A DNA stretch of 64,000 nucleotides. Source: Stromatinia cepivora. Taxonomy: Eukaryota > Ascomycota > Leotiomycetes > Helotiales > Sclerotiniaceae. Location: NCBI GenBank assembly GCA_014898415.1, contig RCTD01000014.1:62001-126000 (forward strand), written 5' to 3'. The notes beneath the pieces were generated by a model that saw only the letters and a program-made list of their open reading frames with translations, did no database searches and had not been told where the DNA came from. Both the position numbers and the translations under genes were made by a program. Below are positions 46,902-59,034 of the stretch, piece by piece (position 1 is the first letter of the stretch; the number at the start of each line of letters is the position of its first letter).

Positions 46902-47882
46902 TTACTTCCGAACATAATGTTGCATCTCCACATCCTCTCTTTTCTCCGGCACAAACGACATAACTAACCTTCCAATAATCGTTTTCTTCGCAATCTCCAA
47001 CACTACATTTCCTGCTCCGGATTTTTGACTCTGTTTCTGCGCCTGTCTCTGTCTCTGTTGACTTTGTTGACCTAGCGACCTATCACTATCTGGTGTTCCT
47101 GGAATTCGTTGCATATCCCCTTCTACAACCATATCTTTTGGCTGAACTCTCAACGTCAATCCAATCGCCAAATAAATAACCACAATAACCAATTCCTCAA
47201 GAAGTGCCATGCATAATAATATTGTGACACTTCCTGTAAAAGAGTTGAATTTCGTAGAATGTGCCACAAAAGTTGAAAGGACAGAATAGAGAAGTCGAAC
47301 GAATAGGAATGGCAAAGCGATAGCAATCCCCAACAAAATTCTCTTTTCCCCATTCTCCGCATGTGAGACTGAGAAACTGGTGAGGAAGGTGGTGATGACG
47401 AGTGCCACAAAGGCGACAATAAACAGGATATTAGAAACTTTGCTTTCCGTTCCTGGAATCCATTTCCCAGTCGTGGTATACGAATGACTTGCGTTTGTTC
47501 CGCCCACAATACCAAGGATCAAACCAACCAGCGTCAGTATCTCAATGAGTTTCAGTAATCGTGGTTGAACGAATGTATCTGTATTTCGATTGATACTGTC
47601 CAAGATGCGGCTCAAAAGACCGAGTGTGGCAAGTATCAAAGGAGATAAGCCGACGTTTTGCAGGATGAGTGCACCGGTGAAGAGAGACACTGAGGGAGAG
47701 GATATGGCGGCGAGAGACATGCATGGACCGATAATTCGGGCGAGACAGAAGACTATGAGGAAGTACCAGCCAGAGCTACGGCCGAAACCGTGACGGAAGG
47801 CGAGGATAATGGAGAGGAATAGGGAGGGAATATAGACGATTAGTTCGCCGATATCAACACCGTTACGGTAGGTGATAGCCAT
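46902..47882 (-). CDS. Seven-TM fungal membrane protein, DUF7702-like
   Basis: A single uninterrupted exon of 326 aa. Seven hydrophobic segments can be counted, beginning with VYIPSLFLSIILAFRHGFGRS (about residues 16-36), GWYFLIVFCLARIIGPCM and LFTGALILQNVGLSPLILA. The N-terminus MAITYRNGVDIGELIVY and the RHGFGRSSGW turn match an abundant family of uncharacterised ascomycete membrane proteins. The C-terminal ~80 residues are Gln-rich and cytosolic, with a repeated Gln/Arg stretch. Function unknown; a receptor-like topology is possible. The gene is intact and intronless, unusual among its neighbours here. Confidence 0.82.
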   Translation of the reverse strand: MAITYRNGVDIGELIVYIPSLFLSIILAFRHGFGRSSGWYFLIVFCLARIIGPCMSLAAISSPSVSLFTGALILQNVGLSPLILATLGLLSRILDSINRNTDTFVQPRLLKLIEILTLVGLILGIVGGTNASHSYTTTGKWIPGTESKVSNILFIVAFVALVITTFLTSFSVSHAENGEKRILLGIAIALPFLFVRLLYSVLSTFVAHSTKFNSFTGSVTILLCMALLEELVIVVIYLAIGLTLRVQPKDMVVEGDMQRIPGTPDSDRSLGQQSQQRQRQAQKQSQKSGAGNVVLEIAKKTIIGRLVMSFVPEKREDVEMQHYVRK

Positions 47883-50682
47883 GGTTGTGAGTTGCGATTC
47901 GTGATTTGATTGGGTCGTGTAACAAGTGCTAGACTGAGAGTTGAAAGTGTAACCTTATATTGAATATTATATATCAAAACCGCAGAAAACAGATAGTTTT
48001 ATTGAAGTTTTTGGATTGCAATGAAGATACTTTCAAAGCTTGAGAGTTTGCACTTGACTAATTATATGGAAGGAAGGAAGCAAATAACACAACCACCGGG
48101 GAAGACCAAACAATATATACTCGAGGCCCCTCGACAATTCTTTAACCCATAATTTCAATACTTATCAAAACATCTCGGAGGAAAAACAAAACATCTCACT
48201 ACCAACTTAATAATTTCCTCATTGAGTAATGTCTGTGCGGCGTCACGGCTATTGTAGGGCTAGCCACTAAGCTTAATTGGGTATGTAGGGAGTTGAGAAC
48301 GTGGCTGACATGGGATTAAGCTCAGCCTCCGATGATTAAGCTTTTTGCTATGGTGTAGATCAACCCAACGCTACTTCGTACTAGGCAGGTGTTGGGTTCT
48401 GAGTGTGTCGTGAAAATGACTGCGACAGAAAGTTTTGTGTTGTGCAAGAAGGAGGATGAAATGTCATCCTGCATAATTGACTGGAGAAGAGAATAAGGAG
48501 TAACGACCAATAAAGAAAAAGCGATATAATTGGTCAACTTACGCCCGCATCTAAAGGCTAATGGACGTTGTGATATAATGTCATTTTTAGGCAGAATTAG
48601 TCTGTGGAAGTACATAAGATAGAACTGGTTGACTTACTTTCGGAACCGTTCTTTCGGTTGAGAGCTTGTAAAAAGGTAGAGTCTCACGAGCCCTGGATTA
48701 ATAATTGAGAAGGACTAGATCCCATGCTCACCAGCGATTACTATGCCATTCAATACCACATTCTTTGGACTAGAATATATCCATAAAGTCTCTCATATCA
48801 ACGAACATCGCGAGAAAAGCTGTTCCAGCATTAAACTTAGTTTCTAGATCCCGTTTTCTCAGTAAAGGAGATCATGAACACGCATGAAACGTCAAGCCCG
48901 TCGTCACCGAGCCTAGAATGAGCCTATGTGTCTTCTCGTCGCTGAAAATATTGTTTAAAAAGATAGTGGTTGTACCGAATTCTGATGAGCAACCAAGCAG
49001 GTCAATATCCCGTCTCTCGCTATTGCCTTGCGGCCTGGCTTTCAAATGCGATGAGGGATTTTGAGTTCAAATCTTCACTGAAGAGTTCTATGACTGGCCA
49101 GCGACACGAATTAACCTCGAGGCCGTTACGAGTTTCGATTTAGGAAAACACATTTCAGAACGCCTCTGTGATGATGGTACCAATGCGCACGCTTTTTACG
49201 TGGCTCTGATGTTTTATTCGTACAAGATTTTGAACGTACATTGGTTTGAGGCCTTCGAGTCGTTCCGTAACTTGAGTTTGTTTTGGAAGTTCTTGACCGC
49301 ACTCTATGATATCATGTAAGTGCGACTTCAGCGGAAGGTCTCCGGAAGAGGCTCTCCCTCTCAGCAAAGCACCTGAGCGGACGCGTTTGGAAGGAGACGA
49401 GTCTCTTTGTTTGCGCGTCGTTGCCCATAGATCTCAATGGTGTATTGTGTGGTTTGAATGCCAGTTCTCAATTTTGACTAACAAATGTCTCAGCAGTAAA
49501 GGTAAAGTTGACATAGCATTCGCTCGACTTCCAATGAAAAGGAGTGGCACACACTTGAAGCTCGATTTTCTTCATCGCACAGGTATGCGCAACGACAGAA
49601 GCGCATGAAGAAAATCAACCCGCAATTCTCGGTATTAAGTGGAAGATCAACTTCAGCGTCCAGGCTAATCTTGGCGAAGCGACTCGAGCAAAGAAGCAAG
49701 CCGGGATGGGGTTGAAAAGTATTACTTGAGTGTTCAAGGGGAAAGACCTGCCGGTGTCGAGGCCGCCACGGCAGAAATTCATAGTGACGGGGGAGGTGCC
49801 CGAAAGGAAAAGACGAGCGACACCGTTAGTTCATCATGGCAAATTGCTAGCGATTCTGGGAATCATCCGAAGAGAGACATGAGAATGACAGAGCAGAGGA
49901 TGCTAAATATGGTGTTAGTAAGCCGGAGTTTAGTAACTCCGACGTCTCAAGACCGTAGACTCCATCCTAAAGAGGAAAAAGTCATAAAAACAACCAGTCG
50001 ATCATTGAATCAGGTTATTACTTGGGTATAAGTACAATCCCGAATTTCATTGGCATCCAATTTCTTTCGGCACAACCGTTCAGCTCATTCGATGATCTTT
50101 GACCCCAAAGCTTTCATGGGCCATATGGTTCCTGGACAGAGAAACGAGCTTACTGCATCGTTATCCAAGTCCTGAGCTTCAACAATGGGCCAAGTCCGCA
50201 ATCCTGGGGAAATGCTACGCGGCTCATGCAGTAGTATCACTTCTACCAAATTAGGAATGCAGTGCGAGGCCTCTCATTCTTCATGATTTTTTGCAGCGAG
50301 AATCTTCCTTTTCTACGTGATTCTGCGCTGACCGTCACAAGATGCGGACCCGTTGACAAGTGCCAGCTTTTGCTCAATAGCAACAGAAGCCTGCCCAAAG
50401 CCGAACTGGCAGGGCCAACCTAATCTGAGTGACTCAGACTGCGGCGCAGTTAGCTGTATCTGTATTGCCTTAATTCGAAGCTTCAAAATTGTTCAGGCGC
50501 TAAAAGCGTTTGCTTGGGGCTGATGTACTTGCATTTACAATCAAAGCAAGAAAGTCAGAGTATGGTGTTTGAATGATCGTGGTAAGAATTGTACAAAAAG
50601 CTTTTAGTATTCCCACTTACAAGCGAAATTGTGTTAATCCTCAGTCATTTCCGAGGGAACAGTTTCTTAGTCGTCGCTAATC
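47883..50682. other. Gene-poor 2.8-kb stretch
   Basis: Only short frames. A few windows (about 49620-49860 plus) read as hydrophilic protein for 40-80 codons between stops, which could be remnants of a decayed gene, but nothing was identifiable. The left end holds the promoter of the DUF7702-like gene. Confidence 0.5.
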
Positions 50683-51680
50683 ATGGTCTATCCGTTGTGG
50701 AAAGCCTTCAAAAGGGTGTGCAGACACCATGAGTGGAGAATTCGTGTACGTGGGAAATTCCCAAGAATACTTTTCGTTTGTGTTCTCGTGGCCCACTACC
50801 TTGGCACCAGGACCGAGTTGAGGTGTCATAACATTTGATAATGCTCAAATGCCAGGTTGCTAATGCGGAGGCTCAACATGCACAACGAGGAAAGGAGCGC
50901 GATATGACTAATCATTTATCTCGTACAGTGTGGACAGGAACAACAACTTGCACAAATTGTACGAAAGCGAGCAAAATATGTCCTGGCCATCGGAACATGC
51001 TCGATCTTGCGTTTAGAAATGAAAGAGTCTCTGTCATTGAGAAAGTGAACGCCAAGGAAAAGGCTAGGAAAAAAGAGCAGCGGGAAACTAAATCCACTAC
51101 TACCATTAGAACAAAATCAAGAAGTAGAGCCTCATCATCAACAGCTGAACTGGGACCGTCAAGTCAGAGTACTTCACCGTCCTCGTCAGACTACGGAAAC
51201 GACGACGGATCTGAATTCAATGAAACCCTAACGGCCCCGCGTCCAAGAGCCGCGTTAGCTCCATCAATCGTTGAACAGGGTACTTCATACTTTATCTCCA
51301 AACTTGTGGCTGGAATATCCGGGCCATCACACGGGTATTTTGATTATCTCAAGGAAATTTGCCGCATTAAAGGGTCGCATGAAACTTTATCGACCAGTAT
51401 GACCGCTGCCGGCCTTGCTGGCCTCGCTAACAGAATCAAATCATCTCAACTGCTAGATGAAGCTCGTCACGAATAAATGATTGCATTAAGACGTGTCAAT
51501 GGCGCACTTGGATCACCTACTAATATTGTCAAAGATAGTACATTGCTATCTATCATGGTATTGGTCGTTTTCGTAACAGTAACATATACAAATTGATTAT
51601 CTCTTAAAGCTTGGACGGAACACATCAATGGAGCATCCACGCTTATTAGGCTTCGAAGCCCCTCACACTTCAGAATGTGA
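50683..51680 (+). pseudogene. Zn2Cys6 transcription factor, truncated relic
   Basis: Starts with MetValTyr at 50683, then CGKPSKGC in a shifted frame, as at the beginning of many fungal Zn2Cys6 regulators. The second half of the binuclear cluster appears at about 50946-50990 (CTNCTKASKICPGHRN), followed by the typical MLDLAFRNE linker. Then come Ser/Arg-rich sequence and a helical block that looks like the start of the regulatory domain (APSIVEQGTSYFISKLV...LKEICR). Lesions: the first cluster half is scrambled; TAA 51474-51476; TGA 51594-51596; and similarity ends at TGA 51680, far short of a usual 450-700 aa. Frame and similarity continue past both stops, so these are real lesions. The gene cannot make a working DNA-binding domain. 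Confidence 0.78.
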
Positions 51681-52031
51681 GTGGGAGGATGAAATTGACA
51701 ATCGGATCACTTGTGTGGAAATAGGGGTAGCGAGGATGAAGAAATGAGGATTTGATTTGCAGGCACGGGATCTTTATTTGTTAATCACCATTCACCATTG
51801 ACCATTCACACACATTCATTTGACGTCTCATTTCATTAGGAAAAGTTGTACATATAAATCTAGTCTATAAATTCATAAATTTTATTTTAGACAAATACGT
51901 TGATGGAAGAACAAACAAGTACAAATGCTATGACAAATCCCCCTGAGCTTGCAAATGAAAATGCTATTTCTTCCTTGACCAATAATACCCAACGCCGACC
52001 AATATTATGATACACAAGTGTGCAAACTTGC
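51681..52031. other. Short spacer, no gene seen
   Basis: 3' flank of the GOST/Ptm1-like gene. AT-rich, with a CATTCACCATTGACCATTCA short direct repeat near 51787-51808. Confidence 0.45.
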
Positions 52032-53989
52032 TTAATCCGCGTCCGAATCATTTTCCTGTTTTCCTTTTCCACCCACAAGTTTCTTCCCCGCCTCTGAATC
52101 GTCATCGTCATCATCTGACCAGCGGTCAGCATCTTCTCCGACCGCAAAAATTGTTTCACCATCAAGACTTTCTCTTGGGATTTCTTTTGCGGTATTAGCA
52201 CCCGGTGGAGGATCATATCTTGCTCCTTCTTGGCCAGGCTGTGTTCGGTCACCTCGGCGAGCGGCAGAATTCTCAACGTCATCTTCGTCGTCATCCTCAG
52301 CGCCAAAATCGGCAATTTCAAATCCCTCATCATCTTGCGCTAACTCGTCACTCATGGCGAATCTCCTATTATTGGCACTAGGTCTCCATACCCAGGCCAC
52401 AAATGCGACGTCCAACAAGTAGACTATATTGAGCCAGCCATCAAGAATGAACCATCTGGATTTCCAGTGGAAAGGAACAAAGTCTGGATCCGAAGCCGAA
52501 GCAAAAGTAAATGAGTTGAAGAAAAAGAAGCCAAAAATAACGATGATCGAGAGAAGGATACACCACCAGAGCTTGCGGTACATGCCTGATTTCGTGGTTT
52601 GTTTGCGGTCATCCAAATCCTTCATGGTTAAGTTTAGGGAATTGAGAGTCCACACGTAGAATGCCGTGAGAGTCCCTGCCAAGGGAAGAATAACAAACAA
52701 AACTAGTGGACCTATAATTGAATGAGTATGAGAATAGTTGCGAGTAAGGGAAAGTCTTACCAGCGTGTTCGGGAGTGATTGTCAAGCTCGCGATGGAATA
52801 AATCAGCCCAAAGACGAAATGAGCTCCAGCAAGATATCGGACATAAACCATAGTCTTGCCTAAACTAGGCTTGACGACACCATAACCCATGCAGACAATG
52901 AGAAGCAAGAAGAATGAGAAGGAATTGCGGCCTGCATTTAGTACAGCAACAATTATCATCATCACTTTCGAGCCAACATTGCTACCAGATCGATTGAGAT
53001 AGTCTACAAATGTCAGCATGATCCCAATAACACAAAAAAATCAACGTACCATAGAAACCCCAGGTCATTAGCATTTCTACTATCAAAAACACAATGATTG
53101 CTGTAATATAGTTCTGCACTGGCACTGCGGGGACGTTAGTATAAAAATCAATAGACTCGACTGAGGATACTGACGAATATCTTCTCGATGTTGCACATAT
53201 AAAAAGGCCCAAAGACTGTTAAACCATCATTAGCTTCGGCAATAAACTTGGGGCGTGAGGTAACGCACATTCCGATGACAGCATAAACAATTGTGATAAT
53301 ACCATAAAATGGCAGTTTTGGTATTTGTGCTGCTGGAAGCTCCCCATAGGCATTTCGGAACTCCACAACCGCAGTGTATTTAACATTTGAAGGAGAATAC
53401 CCCGTTGTACCAACACAATAATAACCAGTGTTCTTGATGGGATAATTGATCGGTGGGCCAGTGTTGTTAAGATGAACGGCTCCAGTGTAAATTTGGCTAA
53501 TCGATTTTTCCGTTGCATTTGGCGCCAGTAAGAATTGTCCAGTTTGGTTGCTATTACAGAAACCATTGCTGATATTTTCTGGATCGCAAATGAATTCTTT
53601 CTAAATTCGTGTATCAGCGGATGATTCAAATGAGAGTTTAACAAGTTGATTCATTCATACCTGTATGCTGTCTATGGTTGGCAATACTCCAACAAGGTCA
53701 TAATCCCTCCACTCAAAAATAACCATACTTGCAATTGGATCAGGATCGTCTGAGTCTTGTGTAGTTGAAAGCCACTTCACTAATATATGCGGTTCAGTCG
53801 GGCCTCCCCAAGTCTTCCGATCATACATTCCGGCGCATACTTGTCGCTTATCATTAGATTCATCCTGCTATCGCCATCAGAACGAGCATCTCATCTCTGC
53901 TTCTTTCGACGTACCATCTTAACCTCCAGCGCACCAACTATCAGGGCCGAGAGCCCCAATGTGAGGAAACCATGAAGCCAACCTCGCAT
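52032..53989 (-). CDS. GOST-type seven-TM protein (Ptm1/lung seven-transmembrane family)
   Basis: Seven exons, 53989..53915, 53864..53661, 53600..53269, 53215..53175, 53124..53050, 53003..52761 and 52711..52032, give 549 aa; introns are 46-60 nt and all phases agree. A signal peptide (MRGWLHGFLTLGLSALIVGA) leads a lumenal domain with conserved Cys residues, Asn-glycosylation sites and a TyrTyrCysValGly motif. Seven TM helices follow: LPFYGIITIVYAVIG, the LWAFLYVQHREDILPVQNYI region, YLNRSGSN..., the GRNSFSFFLLLIVCMGYGVVKPSLG segment, and so on to WLNIVYLLDVAFVAWVWRP. The tail is acidic and Asp-rich. Family knowledge: Golgi/endosome seven-TM proteins implicated in trafficking. The junction VIG-Ile-LeuTrpAla is the least certain. 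Divergent from NCS2. Confidence 0.87.
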
Positions 53990-54382
53990 GCTTGCTACAG
54001 CCTCGCGGGCTCGAAATGAGAGTTACTTTATTACCTAAGCAACAGAATACTGAAATTCGAGAATGGGAAACAATATCGTCCTTCGCCTTTACGTGCAGAT
54101 CAACTTTCAAACTAAAATGAAAGGGTTGTCGTGTAGTGATTTTATTTGATTTCTGGCACCACCTCTAGGGTTCCTCTCATTATTAACAGAGCTTCATTGC
54201 GGGTTAGGGAAACGTAAGGCACAGATCAGGCTAACTTTATATGGTTAGATCTATGATGCTCGGGCAATATTTTGCCCCAGCCTCGTCTCCACTAAAAGTC
54301 AAAAAGAAACATGCACAAATAATTACATTTTATGTATTTGAAACATCAAAACAATTTGGATTTGTTGGATCATTTGAAAGAG
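53990..54382. promoter_or_regulatory. Bidirectional promoter between the GOST-type gene and NCS2
   Basis: 393 bp between divergent starts. No specific binding site recognised. Confidence 0.5.
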
Positions 54383-55588
54383 ATGGCGGCGGCAAATACT
54401 AAAGAATCGCATCCTTCCGGAGGTCAACCAACCGCACTTTGCAAGAGATGTAATGAATTTCAAGCGACACTCCAAATTCGATCAGAATCAGTTTGCCAGT
54501 TCGTCACACATTTTAGCATCTGTACATAGTTATACTAATAGAAACCTTCCACCAGAAAATGCTTCTCACAATATATTAAAACAAAGGCAGTCAAGCGCAT
54601 GGAAACCTACAAAGGCAAACGATCTACAAAAGTTCCACAGAAATTATTATTACCACTTTCCTTTGGACCTTCGTCATCATGCTTGCTCCATATGCTAGAT
54701 GGCCACCTCGAAACTCAGCACGAGCGGACGAACCGGGTTTCATATGAACTATTCGTCGTACATATCGACCTATATGTGGATGATGCAGACAGAGAAGCCT
54801 CTGCTGCTCTATTGCAAAAATACAAGAACCAATACCCCAGACATTCTTACTCAAGTTATGGACTTCAGGAAGCTTTACAACTGGAAGGTATTGATTGGAA
54901 ATCTTTGGGTATATCCGATCTACCTACTCAGGATACCAAAGCCTCAAGTTTGGATCTGCAAAAGATCGTTTCCTCATTGTCATCTGCAACTTCTAGGGCC
55001 GATATTGTATCTACACTATTAAATAGACTCCTAGTGGATGTCGCCAAAAGAAATGATTGCGAGAGCATATTATTCGGTGATACTACTACACGACTAGCAG
55101 AAAGGACGCTTACCGAAACAGCGAAAGGGCGTGGATTCTCGTTACCGTGGCAAGTCTCCGATGGACCATCACCATACGGAATAGGCTTCCTTTATCCTTT
55201 ACGAGAAATCCTTAAAAAAGAGATCATGACATTTTCCACTTCGTCCTCACCTCTACCGGAGTTAGTGGTGTATCAAGAGCCTTCCTCCCATATATCTGCT
55301 TCCTCAAAATCGACAACGATTGATGATCTAATGGCACAATATTTCGAATCTGTTGAGGAAAACTTTCCCAGTATAGTTGCCAATGTTGTTAGGACATCAA
55401 GCAAGTTGAAACCTATTACTGACCACATATCGAAAGGCTGTGGAATTTGCGGGCTTCCTGTTGCAGAGGGTACTGATGGCATCTATGGTTGGGGCGGAGA
55501 TCAGAATCCAGATTCACGGCCATCAAGAGAAGACATTAGTTCAAATACTGTTCTATGCTATGGATGCTCGAGATCTATCAACGGATGA
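54383..55588 (+). CDS. NCS2: Cytoplasmic tRNA 2-thiolation protein 2 (Ncs2/Ctu2)
   Basis: Two exons, 54383..54498 and 54556..55588, give 382 aa. The 57-nt intron has a non-consensus GTTCGT donor but a perfect TACTAAT branch and CCACCAG acceptor; the join gives SerValCysGlnLysCysPheSer, completing the zinc-binding Cys set that begins with Cys20-x2-Cys23 (LCKRC). KRMETYKGK and the LSFGPSSSCLLHML pseudo-PP-loop follow. YPLREILKKEI lies in the second half, and the C-terminus carries GCGICGLPV and LCYGC. With Ncs6 (Ctu1) this protein thiolates uridine 34 of Lys, Glu and Gln tRNAs using the Urm1 sulfur relay. Start 54383 was chosen because the conserved part follows closely. Confidence 0.92.
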
Positions 55589-55761
55589 AAATGCCCGACT
55601 TTAATCTATCATGATTTTAATAACAATCCAAAACCCCCATGTTCGAACACCGATTATTTTCTCCGGTTGCCCTTGAGGGACATGCATTATACAAGCTAAA
55701 TGAGGATATACAAGGCGGCGTGGCGGTGCCTGGGAATAGTTCGGGGTATGAACTAACTATT

Positions 55762-56856
55762 CTATACTTGCTCCTTTATAGAAGCAGGAAGGATTCGGTT
55801 CTCGAATTTCCGCATCAGCTTGTTGGTTTGCTCCGCCAAGCTAAGGGTCAAGATGGTATGGGGTAATATTCTTGCCAAATGAGGCAAAAAACCTTTGTAA
55901 ATAGCGAGGACACCCTCTGTCTTCACAGTCTTCGCCAGGCAATCAAAAATACCCGAGTACAAATTGCCGGTTTGATTGTACATTCGCGACATGATAGTAT
56001 CTAAGAGAAATTAGAATCAATGAGTATGTTTACCAATCAAAATCTGCTTACCTGGTGGATGCATAACACAGCAAACCACAAAACCACTAGCTGTACTACT
56101 TGCAAGGTGCAACGCTGGCCCCTCCTCCATTCCTAAGTGCTTCACAAGCCTCCGCTTTGCGAAGAAGTATGTTGGTAGCTGGACAGAGCTTCCAAAACCT
56201 GTCCGGACCATAGCAGCTCCCACTCCTCTGTAAAGTCCATTTACTCCCTCTGTTTGATAGATCTTTCTCATTCCATCCATAGCATTCTTATAACCATGTT
56301 GTGTACCCACTGGTGCTTGTGGTGAGAAACTCTGTAATCTCGTTTTGACCAAGAAAAATGGACTTCCTGCAGCAGCACCCAATATCCCCGATGTTGCGCC
56401 TGAGAAGATATTTATTCCCAAACTTTGTGTTTTCGAATCGTCAAATAATGCGCCAGCAAGAGTTCCTCGTATGGGTTCGTAAAAGCCTAACCTACATCCA
56501 TTGAGAATCATCTGGTAAATGTATGCAGCGCCGATTCCTCGATATATGCCCCCAAGACCTTCATTCCGTACAATAGTTGCGACACCGTGAAAAGGCCCTT
56601 TATATAATCGTGGTTGGAGTCCTTTCTCTTGAAGCTCGCCTTGCAATTGCATGCTGTGGTTGCACCATTAGTAACTTCATGGCTTGGTGTGTTGTGCCGT
56701 GGTATTCTCACCGGATCTTCACTGTTTCGAACGGATGAGTTGCAGTTACAGCTCCACATGCTGCTATTCCACCAGCGACAAAGGCCCTGAAATTATGCGT
56801 CAGAATATCAGATAGTAGGGACATAGATTGGAAGCTCACCCTAATGTCGAAGACAT
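55762..56856 (-). CDS. OAC1: Mitochondrial carrier, oxaloacetate carrier Oac1-like
   Basis: Four exons, 56856..56840, 56786..56712, 56653..56052 and 56000..55762, give 310 aa; introns are 53, 58 and 51 nt. The first exon codes only about five residues. Three repeats of the carrier family are seen: HPFETVKIR, SPFFLVKTRL and HPPDTIMSRM, each in the usual Pro-x-(Asp/Glu/other)-x-x-(Lys/Arg) position, with the following GIYRGIGAAY, GLYRGVGAAM and AIYKGFLPHL segments. NGCRLGFYEP and RILPHTILTL are typical of the Oac1/SLC25A34-35 subgroup, which moves oxaloacetate, sulfate or malonate across the inner membrane. The subgroup call rests on recalled motifs. Convergent with NCS2 (173 bp apart), divergent from SWD2. 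Confidence 0.9.
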
Positions 56857-57380
56857 ATTTCTAAGCTCCCCGCTCCTACCCTTGTCACAGAATGAAATCG
56901 CAACCGCTTCCCAGTTTTGAAAGTCAAGCAGCCAGATATTCTCTTTCAAGATATTTGCAACGTGTAAGGGAGGAAGGAGAAAGCGCAAAGAGTAGAGAAA
57001 GAATACAAAATATTTGTAATATGAGCTGACTGTGTTTTTATACGAAAATCTTCCGTATAACTAATTATTTTTTATCACAGTAAAGCAAACAGGCCGAGGG
57101 TCGGAGCTGGAGCTTGCTGTAGACCACTAAATTAAGGGATCTTTCTCGGAGGAGCGCGGAGATGGTGGAGCGGACCCGATAAGAAGGTTTCCGAGTCACG
57201 TGGAGATATCAAATTGAAACCAAGTGATGAAGTCTTTCTGCTTGGTACTTTTGTTGAAGTCGAAATCAAGATCAAGGATATGTTCTTCGTCTCTTCACTA
57301 TCCAGGACTTTTTGAGAAATCTCTCTCTGAAGTTTACAACACATCAAAGAAAAGTGATATAAAAGATATCAACAAACAAC
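56857..57380. promoter_or_regulatory. Bidirectional promoter between OAC1 and SWD2
   Basis: 524 bp between divergent starts. No specific site recognised. Confidence 0.5.
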
Positions 57381-58649
57381 ATGTCATCTACTCCTATGGC
57401 AATAGACTCTCCGATAGGAGCAAATGGGACCTCCATATTGAAAGCAAATGGAGTGTCATCAGTACCATCAACTGCCAAGCTTACGGAGATGATATCTCTG
57501 TATACTCCTGTCAAGGTGAGTTTGATTACTTAAGTTATGATCAATTACTAATGCATCAAGCTTTTTCGCCATTCTCCTACTCCTGCAGACAAGGGACAAA
57601 CTCCCCCAAGTTACAACTTTATACAATCTATCAATTTTAATGATAATGGCAGTCAGCTTATTACATCAGAAACTGATAATACTATGCAAATTTATGATGT
57701 TCTCGAAGGAAGACACTCAAAGATGAACATTAGTGCTAAGTATGGGTGCAACCATGCCATGTTTGGCCATGCCGAGCACTGTATAATACATTCTAGTACC
57801 AAAAAAGACCGTAAGTCATAACCTGATACTCGATTATAACAATTCTAAGCAAATGCAGACAAAATACGTTACCTCTCGGCTCATGATAACTCCTACATTC
57901 GTTATTTTGAGGGCCATGAACAAAATGTCACATGTCTATCCCTTCATCCTGGTCAGGACAATTTTATTTCATGCTCTGAAGATAACACTCTTCGGATTTG
58001 GGACGCAGCTTCCAATAATCCTGCTGGTATCTTGAATCTTACCGGTGTTCATCTCGTGGCATGGGATCCTTCCGGAAATGTCTTTGCAACTGCTTCTCCA
58101 CTGGCTCAATCCATTTTACTGTATGACTTCCGCAACTTCGACAAGGAACCGTTTGCTACTTTTGACATATTACCATTTTGTCAAGAGTTCTCCCCGCAAG
58201 CAATTGGAAGAGGATGGAATAAATTGGCGTTTTCGAATGATGGGAAACACTTATTACTAGGCACGACTGGCAATGGCCATTTCTTACTGGATGCATTTGA
58301 TGGACATCTGAAAGCATTCTTAAGGAGAGATAGAGGTGGTGCCAGAAGATTGGGAGCAGGAGACCATAATCCAGATAATTTGGATCCTTCATCAAGTGAA
58401 TATCTCCACACCACTGCGGGAGACTGCTGTTTTACTCCTGATGGAAGATATGTAATCAGTGGATCTCGAGGCAAAAATGTCTTGGTGTGGGATACACTTG
58501 CAGCTACGACAAGTCGAGTTCTCAATCCTTTGCATGAATTGGAATACGCAGGTGATTCGGCAATTGTAGCTTTTAACCCTAAGTATAACCATTTTGCTAC
58601 GGCGGACCAGGAAGTTTTATTTTGGGTCCCGAATACGGATATGCTCTGA
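57381..58649 (+). CDS. SWD2: WD40 protein Swd2 (COMPASS and cleavage/polyadenylation factor subunit)
   Basis: Three exons, 57381..57515, 57561..57810 and 57859..58649, give 391 aa. The first intron (45 nt) has TACTAAT only about 9 nt before its AG; using the next CAG downstream would break the frame, whereas this acceptor gives LeuPheArgHisSer before the first blade. WD repeats seen include QLITSETDNTMQIYDV, the ALHDN-like SAHDNSYIRYFEGHEQNVTCLSLHP, FISCSEDNTLRIWDA and RYVISGSRGKNVLVWDT. Order and spacing match Swd2/WDR82. An insertion rich in Arg/Gly (RRDRGGARRLGAGDHN) lies between later blades. Family role: histone H3K4 methylation by COMPASS and RNA 3'-end formation, in the nucleus. Confidence 0.9.
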
Positions 58650-59034
58650 TTATCTTTTGCGGGGTACATGTTATTTGTGGCTAGCAATTTTCATGTTGTA
58701 TTCCAGATTGGCAATACCCAAGTGATGCATGGATAGGCGTCGGTGGGAAAGGAGTCTAGTACATCTTTTGAGCAAAAGTAATTGTGGACGACGGGCTTCA
58801 AATGTTTAGGGGCCGCATTGTCATTCTTTTTACATTTTTGTTCTTTGCTTTATATTATGCATTTGGTTCACTGAGGATTTGAAGCTATTATTGCTACCTA
58901 TTCGAAATTCGGACGAACACCTCAGGCGAGTGCTCTCCGCATTAATTGCCGAACATCTAATGGATAACGAAGATATCTGGCCAGCAGATCAATTACCACT
59001 ACCTCTCTTTGCTTCCCCTACTTCGTAAACCGAT
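58650..59034. other. Convergent intergenic region, no gene seen
   Basis: 3' ends of SWD2 and the O-methyltransferase gene. T-rich near 58830. Confidence 0.5.

Noticed and set aside
49060..49110. B-box-like sequence (GAGTTCAAATC) suggesting a tRNA gene
   Set aside because: No cloverleaf, acceptor stem or proper A-box spacing could be drawn. A similar GTTCGATTCC at 62040 was rejected for the same reason.
57516..57588. Frame break in SWD2 near the first intron
   Set aside because: Using the AG at 57560 rather than the CAG at 57588 gives a 45-nt intron and a clean frame.
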